Source: Mytilisepta virgata (taxonomy: Eukaryota > Mollusca > Bivalvia > Mytilida > Mytilidae). From it: DNA of 64,000 nt. The stretch spans positions 80,125,539 through 80,189,538 of the forward strand of contig CM051519.1 in assembly GCA_028015205.1 (NCBI GenBank), read 5' to 3'. Under the pieces are notes generated by a model. The model did not search any database. It saw only the letters and a program-made list of their open reading frames with translations, and was not told where the DNA came from. Shown here in pieces: positions 36,201 through 51,200 of the stretch (position 1 is its first letter; each line of letters opens with the position of its first letter). A program made the position numbers and the translations under genes.

Positions 36201-39200
36201 TATAGAAAAAGTATGTGCATATAAAGAAAAAGTATGTGCGTATAAAGAAAAGTTTTTGCATATATAGAAAATGTATGTGCATATAAAGAAAAGGTATGTG
36301 CATATATATAAAAAGTATGTGCGTATAAAGAAAAGTATGTGCATATATAGAAAAACTATGTGCATATAAAGAAAAGTATGTGCATATATATAGAAAAAGT
36401 ATGTGCATATAAGGAAAAAGTATGTGCATATAAAGAAAACTATGTGCATATATAGAAAAGTATGTGCATATATGAAAAACTATGTGCATATAATAAAAAG
36501 TATGTGCATATATAGAAAAAGTATGTGCGTATCAAGAAAAGTATGTGCATATATAGAAAAACTATGTGCATATAAAGAAAAGTATGTGCATATATAGAAA
36601 AAGTATGTGCATATATAGACAAACTATGCGCATATACAGAAAAGTATGTGCATATATAGAAAAGTATGTGCATACATAGAAAAAGTATGTGCGTATAAAG
36701 AAAAGTATGTGCATATATAGAAAAACTATGTGCATATAAAGAAAAGTATGTGCATATATATAGAAAAAGTATGTGCATATAAAGAAAAAGTATGTGCATA
36801 TAAAGAAAACTTTGTGCATATATAGAAAAACTATGTGCATATAAAGAAAAGTATGTGCATATATATAGAAAAAGTATGTGCATATAAAGAAAACTATGTG
36901 CATATATAGAAAAACTATGTGCATATAGAGAAAAGTATGTGCATATATAGAAAAAGTATGTGCGTATAAAGAAAAGTTTTTGCATATATAGAAAAAGTAT
37001 GTGCATATAAAGAAAAGGTATGTGCATATATATAAAAAGTATGTGCGTATAAAGAAAAGTATGTGCATATATAGAAAAGTATGTGCATATATGAAAAACT
37101 ATGTGCATATAATAAAAAGTATGTGCATATATAGAAAAAGTATGTGCGTATCAAGAAAAGTATGTGCATATATAGAAAAACTATGTGCATATAAAGAAAA
37201 GTATGTGCATATATAGAAAAAGTATGTGCATATATAGACAAACTATGCGCATATACAGAAAAGTATGTGCATATATAGAAAAGTATGTGCATACATAGAA
37301 AAAGTATGTGCATATAAAGAAAAGTATGTGTATATATATAGAAAAAGTATGTGCATATAAAGAAAAAGTATGTGCATATAAAGAAAACTTTGTGCATATA
37401 TAGAAAAACTATGTGCATATATAGAAAAAGTATGTGCATATAAAGAAAAGGTATGTGCATATATATAAAAAGTATGTGCGTATAAAGAAAAGTATGTGCA
37501 TATATAGAAAAGTATGTGCATATAAAGAAAACTATGTGCATATAATAAAAAGTATGTGCATATATAGAAAAAGTATGTGCGTATCAAGAAAAGTATGTGC
37601 ATATATAGAAAAACTATGTGCATATAAAGAAAAGTATGTGCATATATAGAAAAAGTATGTGCATATATAGACAAACTATGCGCATATACAGAAAAGTATG
37701 TGCATATATAGAAAAGTATGTGCATACATAGAAAAAGTATGTGCGTATAAAGAAAAGTATGTGCATATATAGAAAAAGTATGTGCATATATAGACAAACT
37801 ATGCGCATATACAGAAAAGTATGTGCATATATAGAAAAGTATGTGCATACATAGAAAAAGTATGTGCGTATAAAGAAAAGTATGTGCATATATATAGAAA
37901 AAGTATGTGCATATAAAGAAAAAGTATGTGCATATAAAGAAAACTTTGTGCATATATAGAAAAACTATGTGCATATATAGAAAAAGTATGTGCGTATAAA
38001 GAAAAGTTTTTGCATATATAGAAAAAGTATGTGCATATAAAGAAAAGTATATGCATATATAGAAAAAGTATGTGCATATAAAGAAAAGTATGTGCATATA
38101 TAGAAAAACTATGTGCATATAAAGAAAAGTATGTGCATATATATAGAAAAAGTATGTGCATATATAGACAAACTATGCGCATATACAGAAAAGTATGTGC
38201 ATATATAGAAAAGTATATGCATATATAGAAAAAGTATGTGCATATAAAGAAAACTATGTGCATATATAGAAAAACTATGTGCATATAAAGAAAAGTATGT
38301 GCATATATATAGAAAAAGTATGTGCATATAAAGAAAAAGTATGTGCATATAAAGAAAACTTTGTGCATATATAGAAAAGTATGTGCATATATAGAAAAAC
38401 TATGTGCATATAAAGAAAAGTATGTGCATATATAGAAAAAGTATGTGCGTATAAAGAAAAGTTTTTGCATATTATAAAAAAGTATGTGCATATAAAGAAA
38501 AGTATGTGCATATATAGAAAAATATGTGCATATAAAGAAAAGTATGTGCATATATAGAAAAAGTATGTGCGTATAAAGAAAAGTTTTTGCATATTATAAA
38601 AAAGTATGTGCATATAAAGAAAAGTATGTGCATATATAGAAAAAGTATGTGCGTATAAAGAAAAGTATGTGCATATATATAGAAAAAGTATGTGCATATA
38701 AAGAAAAGGTATGTGCATATAAAGAAAACTATGTGCATATATAGAAAAGTATGTGCATATATGGAAAAACTATGTGCATATAAAGAAAAGTATGTGCATA
38801 TATAGAAAAAGTATGTGCGTATAAAGAAAAGTAGGTGCATATATAGAAAAACTATGTGCATATAAAGAAAAGTATGAGCATATATAGAAAATGTATGTGC
38901 ATATATAGAAAAACTATGTGCATATAAAGAAAAGTATGTGCATATATAGAAAAGGTATGTGCGTATAAATAAAAAGTTTTGCATATATAGAAAAACTATG
39001 TGCATATAAAGAAAAGTATGTGCATATATAGAAAAACTATGTGCATATAAAGAAAACTATGTGCATATATAGAAAACGTATGTGCATATGTAGAAAAAGT
39101 ATGTGCATATATTGAAAAGCATGTGCATAGATAAAAACAAGTACACATGAGGCAGTTACGCCCTTCCATATATTTTGGTTACATTTTCCAACAACCGAAG

Positions 39201-42200
39201 GGGGTTTGAACCCTTGGATATGTTTATCATAAACTTTGTTATGAATTACCAAATGCAAAGAGTTTTGATTAACAAATTACAAATATACAAAAATTATGGC
39301 TATTAAAACTGACACACTTAAAATTTTATTTCTAAATATCTATATATTCTGAAAGCGAAATACGCTCGAGGAAATACGGCGGAAGATCATAAAATTGTAT
39401 ACTTTCTTTTTTAGTTCACCTGGCCAAAGGCCATGTGAGCTTTTTTTTTTATCACTTAGCATCCGTCCGTCCGTCTGTTAACATTTTAATCTTCTCCTCT
39501 CAAACTACTGGGCCAAATGGAATTAAACTTGGTAGGAAGCATTTATGTAAGGTCCTTTATAATCATGATAATGTTTGCTCATTTCGTATTAATCGGACAG
39601 CAAACACGGCCACCATGGGCAATGGTTTTTTTCTGATTGGCTGAGTTTTCAAAAATCTTCTCCCCTGAAACTGCTTGACAAAATGGAACAGAACATGACA
39701 GGAAGCATATATGGGGGGTCCTTTATAAAGTTTCCTTATAATATTCCGATCGGACTACAAATATGGTGGTAATGGGCAGTTTTTGTTTCTGATTGGCTGA
39801 TATAAAAAAATCTTCTCTGAAATCGCTTTGCCAAATGGAACAAAATTTGACAGGAAGTATCTATGGGAGGTTGTTTACAAAGTTTCCTCATTTTTTTCCT
39901 GATCGGGCAACAAACATGGCCGCTATGGAAAACTCTTGCTTCTCATTGGTTGATTGAATAAAAAAAAAGATTCTGTAGAACTACTGGGCCAAATGGATCA
40001 AAACTTGACAGGAAGCATCTATGGGAGGTTCTTTACAATGTTTCCTCATTTTATCCTGATCAGACTACAAATATGGCCGTCATGGGGCAGTTCTTGTTTC
40101 TGATTGGGCAATATAAAAAAAAATCTTCCTCTCTGAAATCGCCTTTTCAAATTGAAAGAAACTTGATAGGAAGCATATATGGGAGGTCCTTTATAAAATT
40201 TCCTCATTTCGTTCTGATCAGACTACAAATATGGCCGCCATAGGGCAGCTATTGTTTCTGATTGGCCGATATAAAAAAAATTCTTCTCTGAAATCGCTTG
40301 GCCAAACAGAACGAAACTTGACAGGAAGCATCTATTTGAGGTCCTTTACAAAATTTCCTCATTCCGTCCTGATCGGGTAACAAACATGGCCGCCATAGAA
40401 AATTCTTGTTTCTCATTGGTTGATTTAAAGAAAAAATTCTGTGGAACTATTTGGCCAAAGGGAATGAAACCTGACGAAGAATCTGTGGGATGTTTTTACA
40501 AAGTTTTCTCATTATGTCCAGATCATGTGACAAACATGGCCGCCATGGACAATTCTTGTTTCTGCCAGGTGACCGATACAGGCTCAGCCCTCTGAGCCTC
40601 TAGTTTATATATTGTTTTGAGGAAACAGTGACCCATTCCCATATTGCATATTCCGTTCGGACTGACTATTTAACTTTAAAGGGGGGGGTCTAAAAAAATA
40701 TTCTGTTTCCCAACATTGAAGAAAAAATAATAATCTTATCATGAAGGTGTTTCTGATTCTCATTTTGACTGAAAAAAAATATGTTCGCGGCTCTTCCCAA
40801 ATTTTTTTTCTGATTTTCATTCCTTGCAAAAAAAGTTCTGAGCCGGGGTAAAAACTATAGATCCCCCTTTTCAAGTTAAATGGTTGGTCCCTTATGAAGC
40901 AGAAAAATGCTACCTATTTCCACAGGTACGTCCCTATAACCTATAATAGAAGTGTACTCCTCCCCGCGATCTAAAACTTGCCATTATAAGGGCTATTTCG
41001 GAGATTAATCAAACTGATTTACACGGATATTATAGATATACTGGGTATTTCAATGTCTAAAATACCGTGAGCATGGCTAAGCTAAAACGAACTTTATTGT
41101 AACTATGTGGAAACTAGGGATTATCTCCCTCATAAATAGCTTTGTCTTTGGATTTACTCTTTTGAATCTGATTTTCAAAATTTTAAGTAAATGGCATGGA
41201 TAAATTTGTGAAACCTTTATAATTCTTATATTTTACACCCAAATCCTGTGTATTTTAGCTGCGGCTTTCACTATGAAAAGAAATGTGAAAAATTGTAACG
41301 TCAGTATAAAAAACGATGTAATTCATGAATCATTATTAATGTGTGTTGATATGCTCTTTGGATTGGAGGCTTTTCATAGTTGTATCGTGGTTTAGACAAA
41401 TTTTGGAAATTAGTATTCGAATAAAACATATACCCCAGACAACCAACATGGTTTCTGCAATATTCCTCATTTCCGATTGGTTTAATTTTTTTAAAATCTC
41501 CAAAATAGCACCCTATTTCGGTAGTTTTGGTTATGAGTACTTCTTGTTTAAAATAAGTTTGTTTTTTGATCTTCCAAATGTTCCGTTTTTTAATGCTGCT
41601 GATGAGAGGTAACTCCTTAAATTTACTATATCTAATATTAGTATCTTTGGATTGTTATTTTGAAACTCCTGGGACGATGCCTCTGCATGGTGGACCCTAG
41701 GTCCCCGAGGGTATTCGCCAACCCAGTCGTCAGACTTGTCTCACATGATTATTCATTGATTTGTTACAGAAATTACCAGTATTTAGTAAAATTCAAAAAT
41801 AATAGAAATACTAAGTGTTCATTCCTTGCATTGCATAAGGCATCCTTAGCTGAAATTTGGCATCCTATTTCGGTATTTTTGGTTATGAGTACTTCTTGTT
41901 TAAAATAAGTTTGGTTTTTGGTCTTCCAATAGTTTCGGTTTTAATGCTGCTGATGAGAGGTAACTCCTTGAAATGCGTCGTATACAGCATAGTATAAATT
42001 TACTGTATCTAATATTAGTATCTTTGGATTGTTATTTCAAAAGAAATGAAACTGGTATGAAGCATCTATCAAGTGAACTTTATAGAACGTACTTCTGTCA
42101 CAACTATCGTGGCATCTACGAGCAATCTTTTTTTTTTCGGATTGGTTGATAACTTTTGCATATTTCATAATAGAATAAAAAATGGAAACGAGGAATGTGT

Positions 42201-45200
42201 CAAAGAGACAACCCGACCAAAGAGCAGAAACAGCTCAAGGCTACCTATGGGTCTTCAACGCAGCGACAATAATGTTTTCTAGTTCAGAAAAAATGGACGG
42301 CACACTAATCTCCGAAACATAACAATGGACCAAAATTTAAAAAGCACACAAGACTAACAAAGGCTAGAGGTTCCTGACTTGGGACGCGCAAAAATGCGGC
42401 GGGGTTAAACATGTTTTGTGAGATCCCAACCCTCCTCCTATACCTATAAACAAACACACAGCGATACACACAGTAAAACTCAGTTCAAAAGATGTCCGAG
42501 TCCGATGTTAAAAAAGGTAACAGAAGAAACTAAGCAAAATGACAATGATCATATACATATATTAACAAACGACTACTAGCAGTTATTGACATGCCAGCTC
42601 CAGACCTCAATTAAACAGATCGAAACATTATGTCTATATCGCATATCAATAATTGATTAAGTTGGATGAGTAATCAAGTTTCAAAGACTCTACTTTCAAG
42701 GCTTCAAGAGCTATAACTTGACATATACATGTAATTTCTGACATCTGTAAGTGTAATTCGAAAATACCTTTTTTTCCAATTTTTGACAAGATATATTGAA
42801 ATTTGATGCGAGTCGATTCGGAGAGAATGTGCATAAAATTTGAATTTTTGTCCCATTCTCTAACAAGTAGCATTAACACTATAGCAAATAAATTGAACGC
42901 GTATTATGTCACAGGATTTCACTCACTGGCAATTCTTAAGGCGACGGATGTCTTTAAAGGAGCCCAACATGCTTACCCTTCAGGAGCACCTGATGTCACT
43001 GGCGGTTTTTGTGGGTGTTCACGTTGCTAGTACTTTAGTTTCTGTGCTGTCATGTCCATTGTTTGTTTAGTTAATTATATGTTTTTTATTCTTTTATTTG
43101 TACATGCATCCTTGTGGCGTTTGTTTGGTGTGTCCCATTCTCATGCACGTCGTTTCCTTTGATTTCGAATTTACGAACTTTCCCACTGTTTTGCCGCTTC
43201 GGTATTCTTTTGCGGACATTTATTTATGGTGCTTCCAAAATTATCAGAAATATCTCTTTGGTTACTTACATGACAACAAAGTGTAAATGATTTTTCTGTG
43301 CCACTCTTGAAAGAAAAATTTTATTTCACTAAATAATAAAATTAATTAAATACGATAAGAAGAAAATAAATTAAATTCTAATTTTTTTTACCGTAAAATA
43401 TAGCACATATCTGTTCTTCATTTTAGCTAATTTAGCCACTAGTGGAACTGCAATTCAAGATAGTCATTGGACAAACGGGCGTCGCACATGGCCTGCACAC
43501 CTTGCTATCGACGGAAATAGAAATCAAAATTTTGGCGGAAATAGTTGTTGCCATACACAATCCCGGACAGGAGAAACATGGTGGAGACTTGACTTGGGAC
43601 AGCCTGCAAATATAAACAGAATTGTCCTATACTATAGATCAGGGTGTACGTAAAATGTATCTGAAATATCATGTATTTTGTTTATTTAGTTTTTTTTTTT
43701 TTACTCTGTGAAATCGCTCAATTTTACATTTTGCAATTAGAACAGAGAAAAAATTGTATTATAACTGAAACAAAGCACATTTTTTCTGCTCTTTTCCTAA
43801 GCATTGATTTTAGATTCTTTGAAATTTATAGTTAATAAATCCTTTTATTATAAGTAAAGTTCGTTTTGATATGAGCAGGAGCCGTGCTGGTCCAAGTGGT
43901 TCGTCGTAAGTACTATTAATCACTCAAGCTCCAACTTAATTGATATATACTGCAAGTGTCCTTGCAGGTTGGTGTTTCTCTCCGGGTACTTTGGCGTACT
44001 CGATCAATAAAAACATACTGCACAGATAGAGCCAGTTATAACCGATATAGCTGAAAATGTCATAAAACCCACACTTTAAATAAACCAGTAAAACGAGCAA
44101 ATGACAATTCTAATTAAATGATCAACATATTTTAATATTTTTTTGATTTTCAAAGTTTCGATATATATGTTTTTTTGTTCCCCACAAAGGCGAGCGTTTC
44201 GGGGGATATCGTAATAGTATCCGTCGGTCCGTCATTCCGTCCGTCCCAAAGACTTTGTGAACGCAAATGCTCTGAAACAGTTTGACGAACATCTTTCAAA
44301 CTTTGAAGGATTGTTTTACATTATATGTAGTTGACCATATCATATCGCCATTTCGATTTGACAAATTTACAGGACTTATGGGGATTTGACCATTTTTGGG
44401 GTGCTGCAACATTGACATCTTGTGAACGCAAGTCCTATGAAACCGTTTGACAGAAATCTTTCAAACTTGGGAGGATTGTTTGCCATCATATGTAGTTGAC
44501 CATAACATATCGCCATTTTTAGATTTGACAATTTTTACAAGAGTTAAGGAACTTTGACCAATTTTGGGGGGTATTGCAACATTTACTTCTTTGCTACCTT
44601 AAACAACTATTTTAAATTTAAAATATACTTTAAAATGTTATCTATGTCTCTGTTTCCTGTTATATATTGGCGGAGGACATGTCGCTACATCGTAGCACAC
44701 TAAGGCTTGTTCATTACTGTACTGTGCTTTAGAATCAGTTATAAAAGCGAGATTTACCGAGCATTTACCATGATTGTTATGTTACAAATTTAAAATAAAA
44801 CTTCTTTCGTTGATCATAGCTTGTTTTCTCTTTTTATGGTTTAGATGTATATATAGTATGTAATACAGCCTATTTAAAGAGGTTGGCGTTTATTTCACTT
44901 CTTATGCCATTTATTGCTAATAATAACTACCAAATAGTTACTAAAAACTTTTCTACGTACGTGAATATCGCGTTTGGAGACAGTTATAACATACATTTAC
45001 CATATTTCCGCCTTTGAGATAATTTATCAACGTGAAGGACACTCAGAATCAAAGCAAGTTATCCTTTTCGTATGACAGTAAAATGGTTTTTGTTTTGAAT
45101 ATCCTTAAATATTTCAAAAAGTGAAACAGATTTGAGAGTAGAAAACTTGAACTGATTGATGATTAAGCATAAATTTTCTGATTCTTAGCATACATATGCA

Positions 45201-48200
45201 TTGTATACAATCGTTTACTATAAAAAGTAGGTAAATATTTAAGATTGACAAATCAGTGGTTATTGGTGAAAAATAAAGAGAAAGTGGCCCTACTCCTTTG
45301 TATTTTTAAATCATTATTTATTGATCATCCTGAAACCGATTTATCAAGGAAATTCAACACAAAAGAGTTTCTCAAGTTACTTTTCATTCTTACACTAATG
45401 ACTTCAGAATCAGACAGTATTTTGTTTTAGGTGTTAAAAGTTTAAATTAATGTTCCAATAAAGAAATTTTGTTTTTTAAAACCTTCTTTCTAAATTTATA
45501 AACCATGACATTTATATATATATTTTTTTTCGTTTTGTCAATTATGTTTCAGATACTCAAAGAATGAATGGATTTTATCTCTATATATCAGACACTTTCG
45601 ACCAATCGAAACCAAATTCAGGAGTTTTATGTTACCACGATCCACGAGATGACAAATATCCTTCTGATGTACAAGACAGAACATGTGATACAGTTGGCAG
45701 ATATATTATATACTACAATGATTTTTCCGTTATAGAACTGTGCGAAGTTCTAGTTCTTGGTAATACTTATCAATTCTTAAGTGAAACAAAAATGGTTGTT
45801 CCGAACGTCATTTTTTTTACTGTAAAGACATCTAAGAGACATTATATTTTATGTATACATGTCAGTTTGATTCCGTCGCACTTATTCATCATATAATTTA
45901 TATATATATACTACAAGCAAAATACACGTGGTATGCTTCTAGGTATTTGCCACCGAAAGTCTTTTGATGCTTCAATATATTTTTAACAAGGATTTGCTTG
46001 CCGTGATAAATATCTGCTCTTATCTAAATCCTTTAAAGGGACTGAAGTCGAAATGTGTTAATTGAGAATCCAATAAATCATTTATATCCCCCATATCATA
46101 ACGGTCTTAAGATAATTTTAAACTAGAAGCGGTGTTAGAGTAATATATAATAAATGAAGATAATCCATTAGAACTGTCAGATGACATGTATGTTTGAGAA
46201 TTTTTTATCATTGTTACTCTAAAGATTTTGAAATAACCAATCATTCGAGACATTTTTTAAATAAATTTGCCCTCCAAGACAACGGTACTTCATTCCTCTC
46301 ATATCTGCCACCGACCCCATATAGGCATGTAGCGGCACATATCGACATACGAAGTTAGAACTCGATGGAAAATACACAAAACTTTCTATAATTTTTTGAA
46401 ATCTAAGTTATTCCAAGTTATGATCGTACAACATGGTCATTTGTCAAATTAAAAATGTATTTCACAAGTAATCATAGGATAATTACACATATATTATAGC
46501 AAGTATTCAAAAATCAAGAGTAAAATTGTGGTTTTTATATAAAAAAGGCATTTTTCTAAAATACCACGTTAAAACTGTGACAAAAGTCACTGTTATTGTT
46601 TTATTGTTTTCGGAAAATATGCATAAAAATCAATTTTTTGCTGGAGTTTTCAAAAAATTTAAAATGCAGGTTTAGGGCCCTATAATAAAAGTACTCATCC
46701 CATGCCTTTTTAGACTTTGGGAAACAGTGTCAACTTTCTGCTTTTTCTTTAATACCAATCGGTACTAATAACAATTTTGTCAGACAGTTTTTGTTTTAAG
46801 AAAGTAGTTTGAGCTCACCTGGCCGAAAGCCCATGAGCATTGCCATCATTTGGCATCCGCCGTCGTCTGCAGTCCGTTCGGTCTGAAGCCATTGGTATTT
46901 GGTTTCTGGCTACAAATGTAGATCAGTATAATGTCAAATTATGAGCTATATACAAGTGTGAAAATGTGGATTTTAAAACTTGGTTAAAACAATTTGTCTT
47001 CCCTGAAACTACTGGGCATAATTCAATGAAAGTTTGCATGCATGGTTGTTTTTTAGGTATACCTGCAAAACAATAACAATCAATTTTATTGCCATGAAAC
47101 ATATATAAACAGTTTTTGACAAAGACATGTCAATGATCTGTCGACCTAGGTCAGACCCTGAAATAAATTTTTGACGTTTATCTGCCAGAGCGCAAAATAT
47201 TCAATAAAGAAAATTAATTTATATATGCATGCAGCTGTTTTCAAGGTTATTGTATTTGTGGTGAGTTTGATGTTCAAGGTGAGTGATTTAGGCTCTTTCA
47301 TAGCTTGTTGTTGGTTTTTTAGCTCACTTGGCCATGGATCAAGATTTAATGCCATCATAATGCATCCGTCTGCGATCACCCGTCGCCGTTGTCGTCAGTT
47401 AAGTTTTAAAAAAGAAAACAAACCTTCTCTAAAACCACTAAAACTTGTTAGACATTGTCTCTCAATCATGGGATGCTGGCTACATGTAAAATCATAGTAA
47501 AAATAGTCAACCTTTTCTGCAAATAATATGAAAACGAAGGCAACTATCAAAGTTTTCACATAGACATTTTTAACTTTATTTTTTGGTTACGTAGATCTGT
47601 CATTGTGCAAAACTCCGTTTCAATTGGACATCCAGATTGATTTATTGCCATTGAAATAACAAGTTTTGTAAATTTTAATTGCCTTAACCATTTCAATGCA
47701 AACAAATGGAGATAAATAATCAATGTAAGGATAAAAGTTGCTCAGCTAAGAAAGGGTCGTCATTGTGCAAACGTTCATTATATTGTACTAGTAGGAGACA
47801 CGTCTCCTCTCCACTTTTCAATTCTTAACTGTTTATATATGGTACTCTGGGATAAATCGTGGTTCTTGTGCCCTGCCTTTAATTAAAAAGCATAGCCTTC
47901 GGGTCTCTGTGTCTGTTCGTCCGTCCGTCCGTTCTTCCTTCCCAAGTCCGGTTTACCTACGGGTTTAATTTTCGTTTCCGCAAAGAAAGTATGTTATCAT
48001 CAACAAGCTTTATCATACGTGCATCAAGATATGAACAAATAAAAATTTTAGGGATGGCAACGTGTACCCGAATACTCGAGTATCGCCCGGAAGGTCCGAG
48101 TATCGAGTGCCAATTGTAGTACTACGATCTTTATTTTTTTACGTAACAATAAACAGATCATACTGCCTTTTTATGCATCTAATTGTCCAGATAATTAACT

Positions 48201-51200
48201 GTTTTACTGTGTACACATCACAAGTTAAATAAACAAAACTAATCAGTGTGCTGTTTATTCTTTATTTCTTAATTAACAAACCTAGACCCTTGAAATAATT
48301 TTGAGCAATATTTAATCAAATGGCCATTAATTTCTTGTGATTCTAATGAGTAATAATTTACATTTTCAACGTTATAGACCACTGATGTTTGGTCACTGTA
48401 CGTTTTCATAACACATTTGTTCGAAATTAAGGCCGAAAAACAAACACAGATGCAAGTTAATTTTCTGTTGGAAAAGAAAATTCTAAATATCTTTTGAAAC
48501 GTTGAGAAAATTTTAAAAGGTTTTTTTATATCAAATTATTAGAGTCTTATGCATTAAAAAATGCTACGGCGGCCTTTTTAGAGCGTATTTCGTACGCAGA
48601 CATGGTACGCGGTACCCAACACATGCAGTATACCGAACGCAGATTCAAATTTTGGAATATTTACACAGAATAACGGTTTTCAAACTGTAATTTAAAACGT
48701 ACGCTGGATTCAAGCTGTAAATTTATAGCGTATTCCGGATTCAATGGAGAGGGGTGTTATAGCCCCACACTTCCGGGATATGTACTAGTACTCTATATGC
48801 AGTCGGTAAATTCTCCCCAAATCCCTTATTTTTCTATCGTTCTCACTTTTTTTTATATTTCTTCCTCGCTTGCAATTCGTTGATAAATAATCTTAAATGG
48901 TCATTTTTAATTCTCTTGTCCGACGATGATGTTCGTTAACATCGACTCACTGTCCGACTGTTGTTCGTTAACATCGACTGTTTTTTATATATAACTAGGT
49001 GGCCTTATTTTTTTATATTACAATTGAAGAACAACTGAAGGTTGCACGTTTTTTTATGGAAATAATGTAATTTTTCCGTTCCCGTTTCCGTATTCCGTTT
49101 CCGTTTCCGTTCCGTTTCCGCCTTTTAGTAACACCCGGAGGGAAGAGGGCAATATAGATTTATCATATATATAAATTTCAAGCGAATGCTAATAAAACTA
49201 GCGATAAAAAAATTGTGTAGGTTTAGTAATCTACATGTACATTTGTACATGTGTATCTTCGAAAAAATGTCTACAGATCCCTTCGAAAAGTTGTTTAAAA
49301 CCGGCATGGTTTTACTTCCGGATGGTCAAGATTTCCTACTAACTTAAACGTAGAAATCACTGTCACCATTAGGAGATGGTCATTTGAATTTACACCAAAA
49401 AATGGGAATTCTCTTGAAAAGACATATTGTCCTAAATGTAGAAAACAGTTGCCGTAGCAAAGTTTTACGGTGTAAGCGCTTCAGTAACTAAAAAATTCTT
49501 TCAAAAGTTTTTTGTATAAAGTTAGATCATGTTGTTTAAATAAATTAATTTCAATCAATTTTAAGAATAACTGTTTTGTCTTTTTAATGGACTTTATTAG
49601 CTAACAGAAAAGGTAGAAAAATATGTATTAATTTTGATTTTTTGTTTAATTTAATTTTTTATTTTATAATACTTTTGTTTAATGATAGGATGTTATTTTG
49701 GTCGATATGGTTCTAACTGTGAACACAACTGCCCACAGAATTGCAGTGGAACATGTAACCTTTTCTCTGGTGTTTGTTCCTCTTGTAAACCAGGGTATAA
49801 GGGGAATATATGCAATGAAAGTAAGTTTTATCTAGATTTTAATATTCCCTTAGTATATTTCATCTACATATGTATTTTTCTGCTAATTTTGAATTTGTTT
49901 TGAAACGAAGGTATATCGCCTTTAGGCTTAGTACACCATTAGTCCCAGATTGCTCTGACGTGAATTGGTGTATTTTAGAATTTTATAGCGCCCTGGGACG
50001 TCAAAGCCAATATAAAACAGGGAAATACTACGAACAGCATTTAACAATTTATTTAACTTCATTGAATTAACGTTCAGCCAAGAAACCCCTGTGTGTTTTA
50101 TACCAATAACAATAAAAATAACAATTTATGATTAATAATAATAACAAGTATCTATAAATAGTTTTTTCATCTTCTTATTGCCGTTTTTAACCAGCCAGAA
50201 TTAAAGTAGACGACATGTACATTTTTGGACATCAAGCAGTAACAGTATTATAAATTAACTTCTTATTTATGCTGTGATATTAGTTATGCTATATACTTAT
50301 CCGTATAAGGTATTATAAGAGAGAAATTATTATATAAGTGTAGAAATTAGTTAAATAAATATGTTGGTCTTGAAAAGTGATGATTATAGATAGAAATTTT
50401 CCAGTTTTATATATGAACAGATCTGAATATGATTGGAAATTTGGAAAATACGAAACAGGTTATTATCATGATGATGTTTTTCAATAGCGAAAAAACAAAC
50501 TGCGGAAATGCTAATTATTATAAATCTCGTGCATCAAATTTGCTAAGTATCATGATAAAATATTTATATTCTACCTACTGCTATAAAGATGACGTCAAAG
50601 CGCACTAATATAGAACGAATCTTGTTTAGCTTGTTCCCTTGGCGAGTACGGAGAAAACTGTCTTCTAACCTGCTTCAATTGTGAGAACAACGACTGCTTC
50701 CCTGACTATGGTGTATGTAAGGACGGATGTAAAACTGGTTGGAAAGGTGAAAAATGCGAAATGGGTAATTATCAGGGTGATATTTTCCAATAGAGAAAAA
50801 AAATGAATAACAGTATATGCTACATTTTTAATAAATGTATTATATTTCGGAATTATAGTATACTCAGTCATATGGCAAATTGTGATGATAAGATAAATTG
50901 TGTCAAATTTAGGAGTCAATTATCATTTTTATGAAACACACCAGCTGATTAAATATTGTTATAGGCAAAATCTTTTTTTTTTTTTTTTTTTTTTTGTTGC
51001 AAGTTGATTTACATAATGTCAGTACTCTTAAGTTTAGAGGGAAATTATTTATCTTCTGGGGCATATTCAGTAACAAGAACATTTTTAGATCCATTCATTT
51101 AACCTTATGTTATCAGTGTTTATCATTCCTTGAATTTGTACTATATTTCGCTGATGATCAAGGGATGATTCCATACAATTCAAAATGGGTCCCATATTCA

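Larger units (their letters stand above)
32188..43426. other. Intron 2 of the lectin/EGF/YWTD gene (11.2 kb)
   Basis: The largest intron of the gene. It carries the 5.2-kb minisatellite foldback (33961-39172), the 39415-40605 tandem array, the 41.5/41.9-kb duplicated repeat, the mussel-type repeat at 42170-42500 and the dispersed repeat at 42955-43225. About 32190-33960 is AT-rich and otherwise unremarkable. Confidence 0.6.
45760..49688. other. Intron 4
   Basis: It holds two AGCTCACCTGGCC-type repeats (46808-47130 and 47318-47720), a GTCCGTCC fragment at 47900-47945 and a TTCCGT microsatellite at 49075-49125. Around 48575-48770 is GC-richer with 'gtacgcggtacccaacac'; it is not identified. 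Confidence 0.5.

Noticed and set aside
35425..36489. 354-codon minus-strand frame and many similar frames
   Set aside because: They are translations of a ~21-bp stop-free satellite; the peptide is monotonous and frames overlap one another.
48045..48120. 'cgaatactcgagtatcg' palindromic phrase as a transposon end
   Set aside because: It resembles DNA-transposon relics but no second end or duplication was found.
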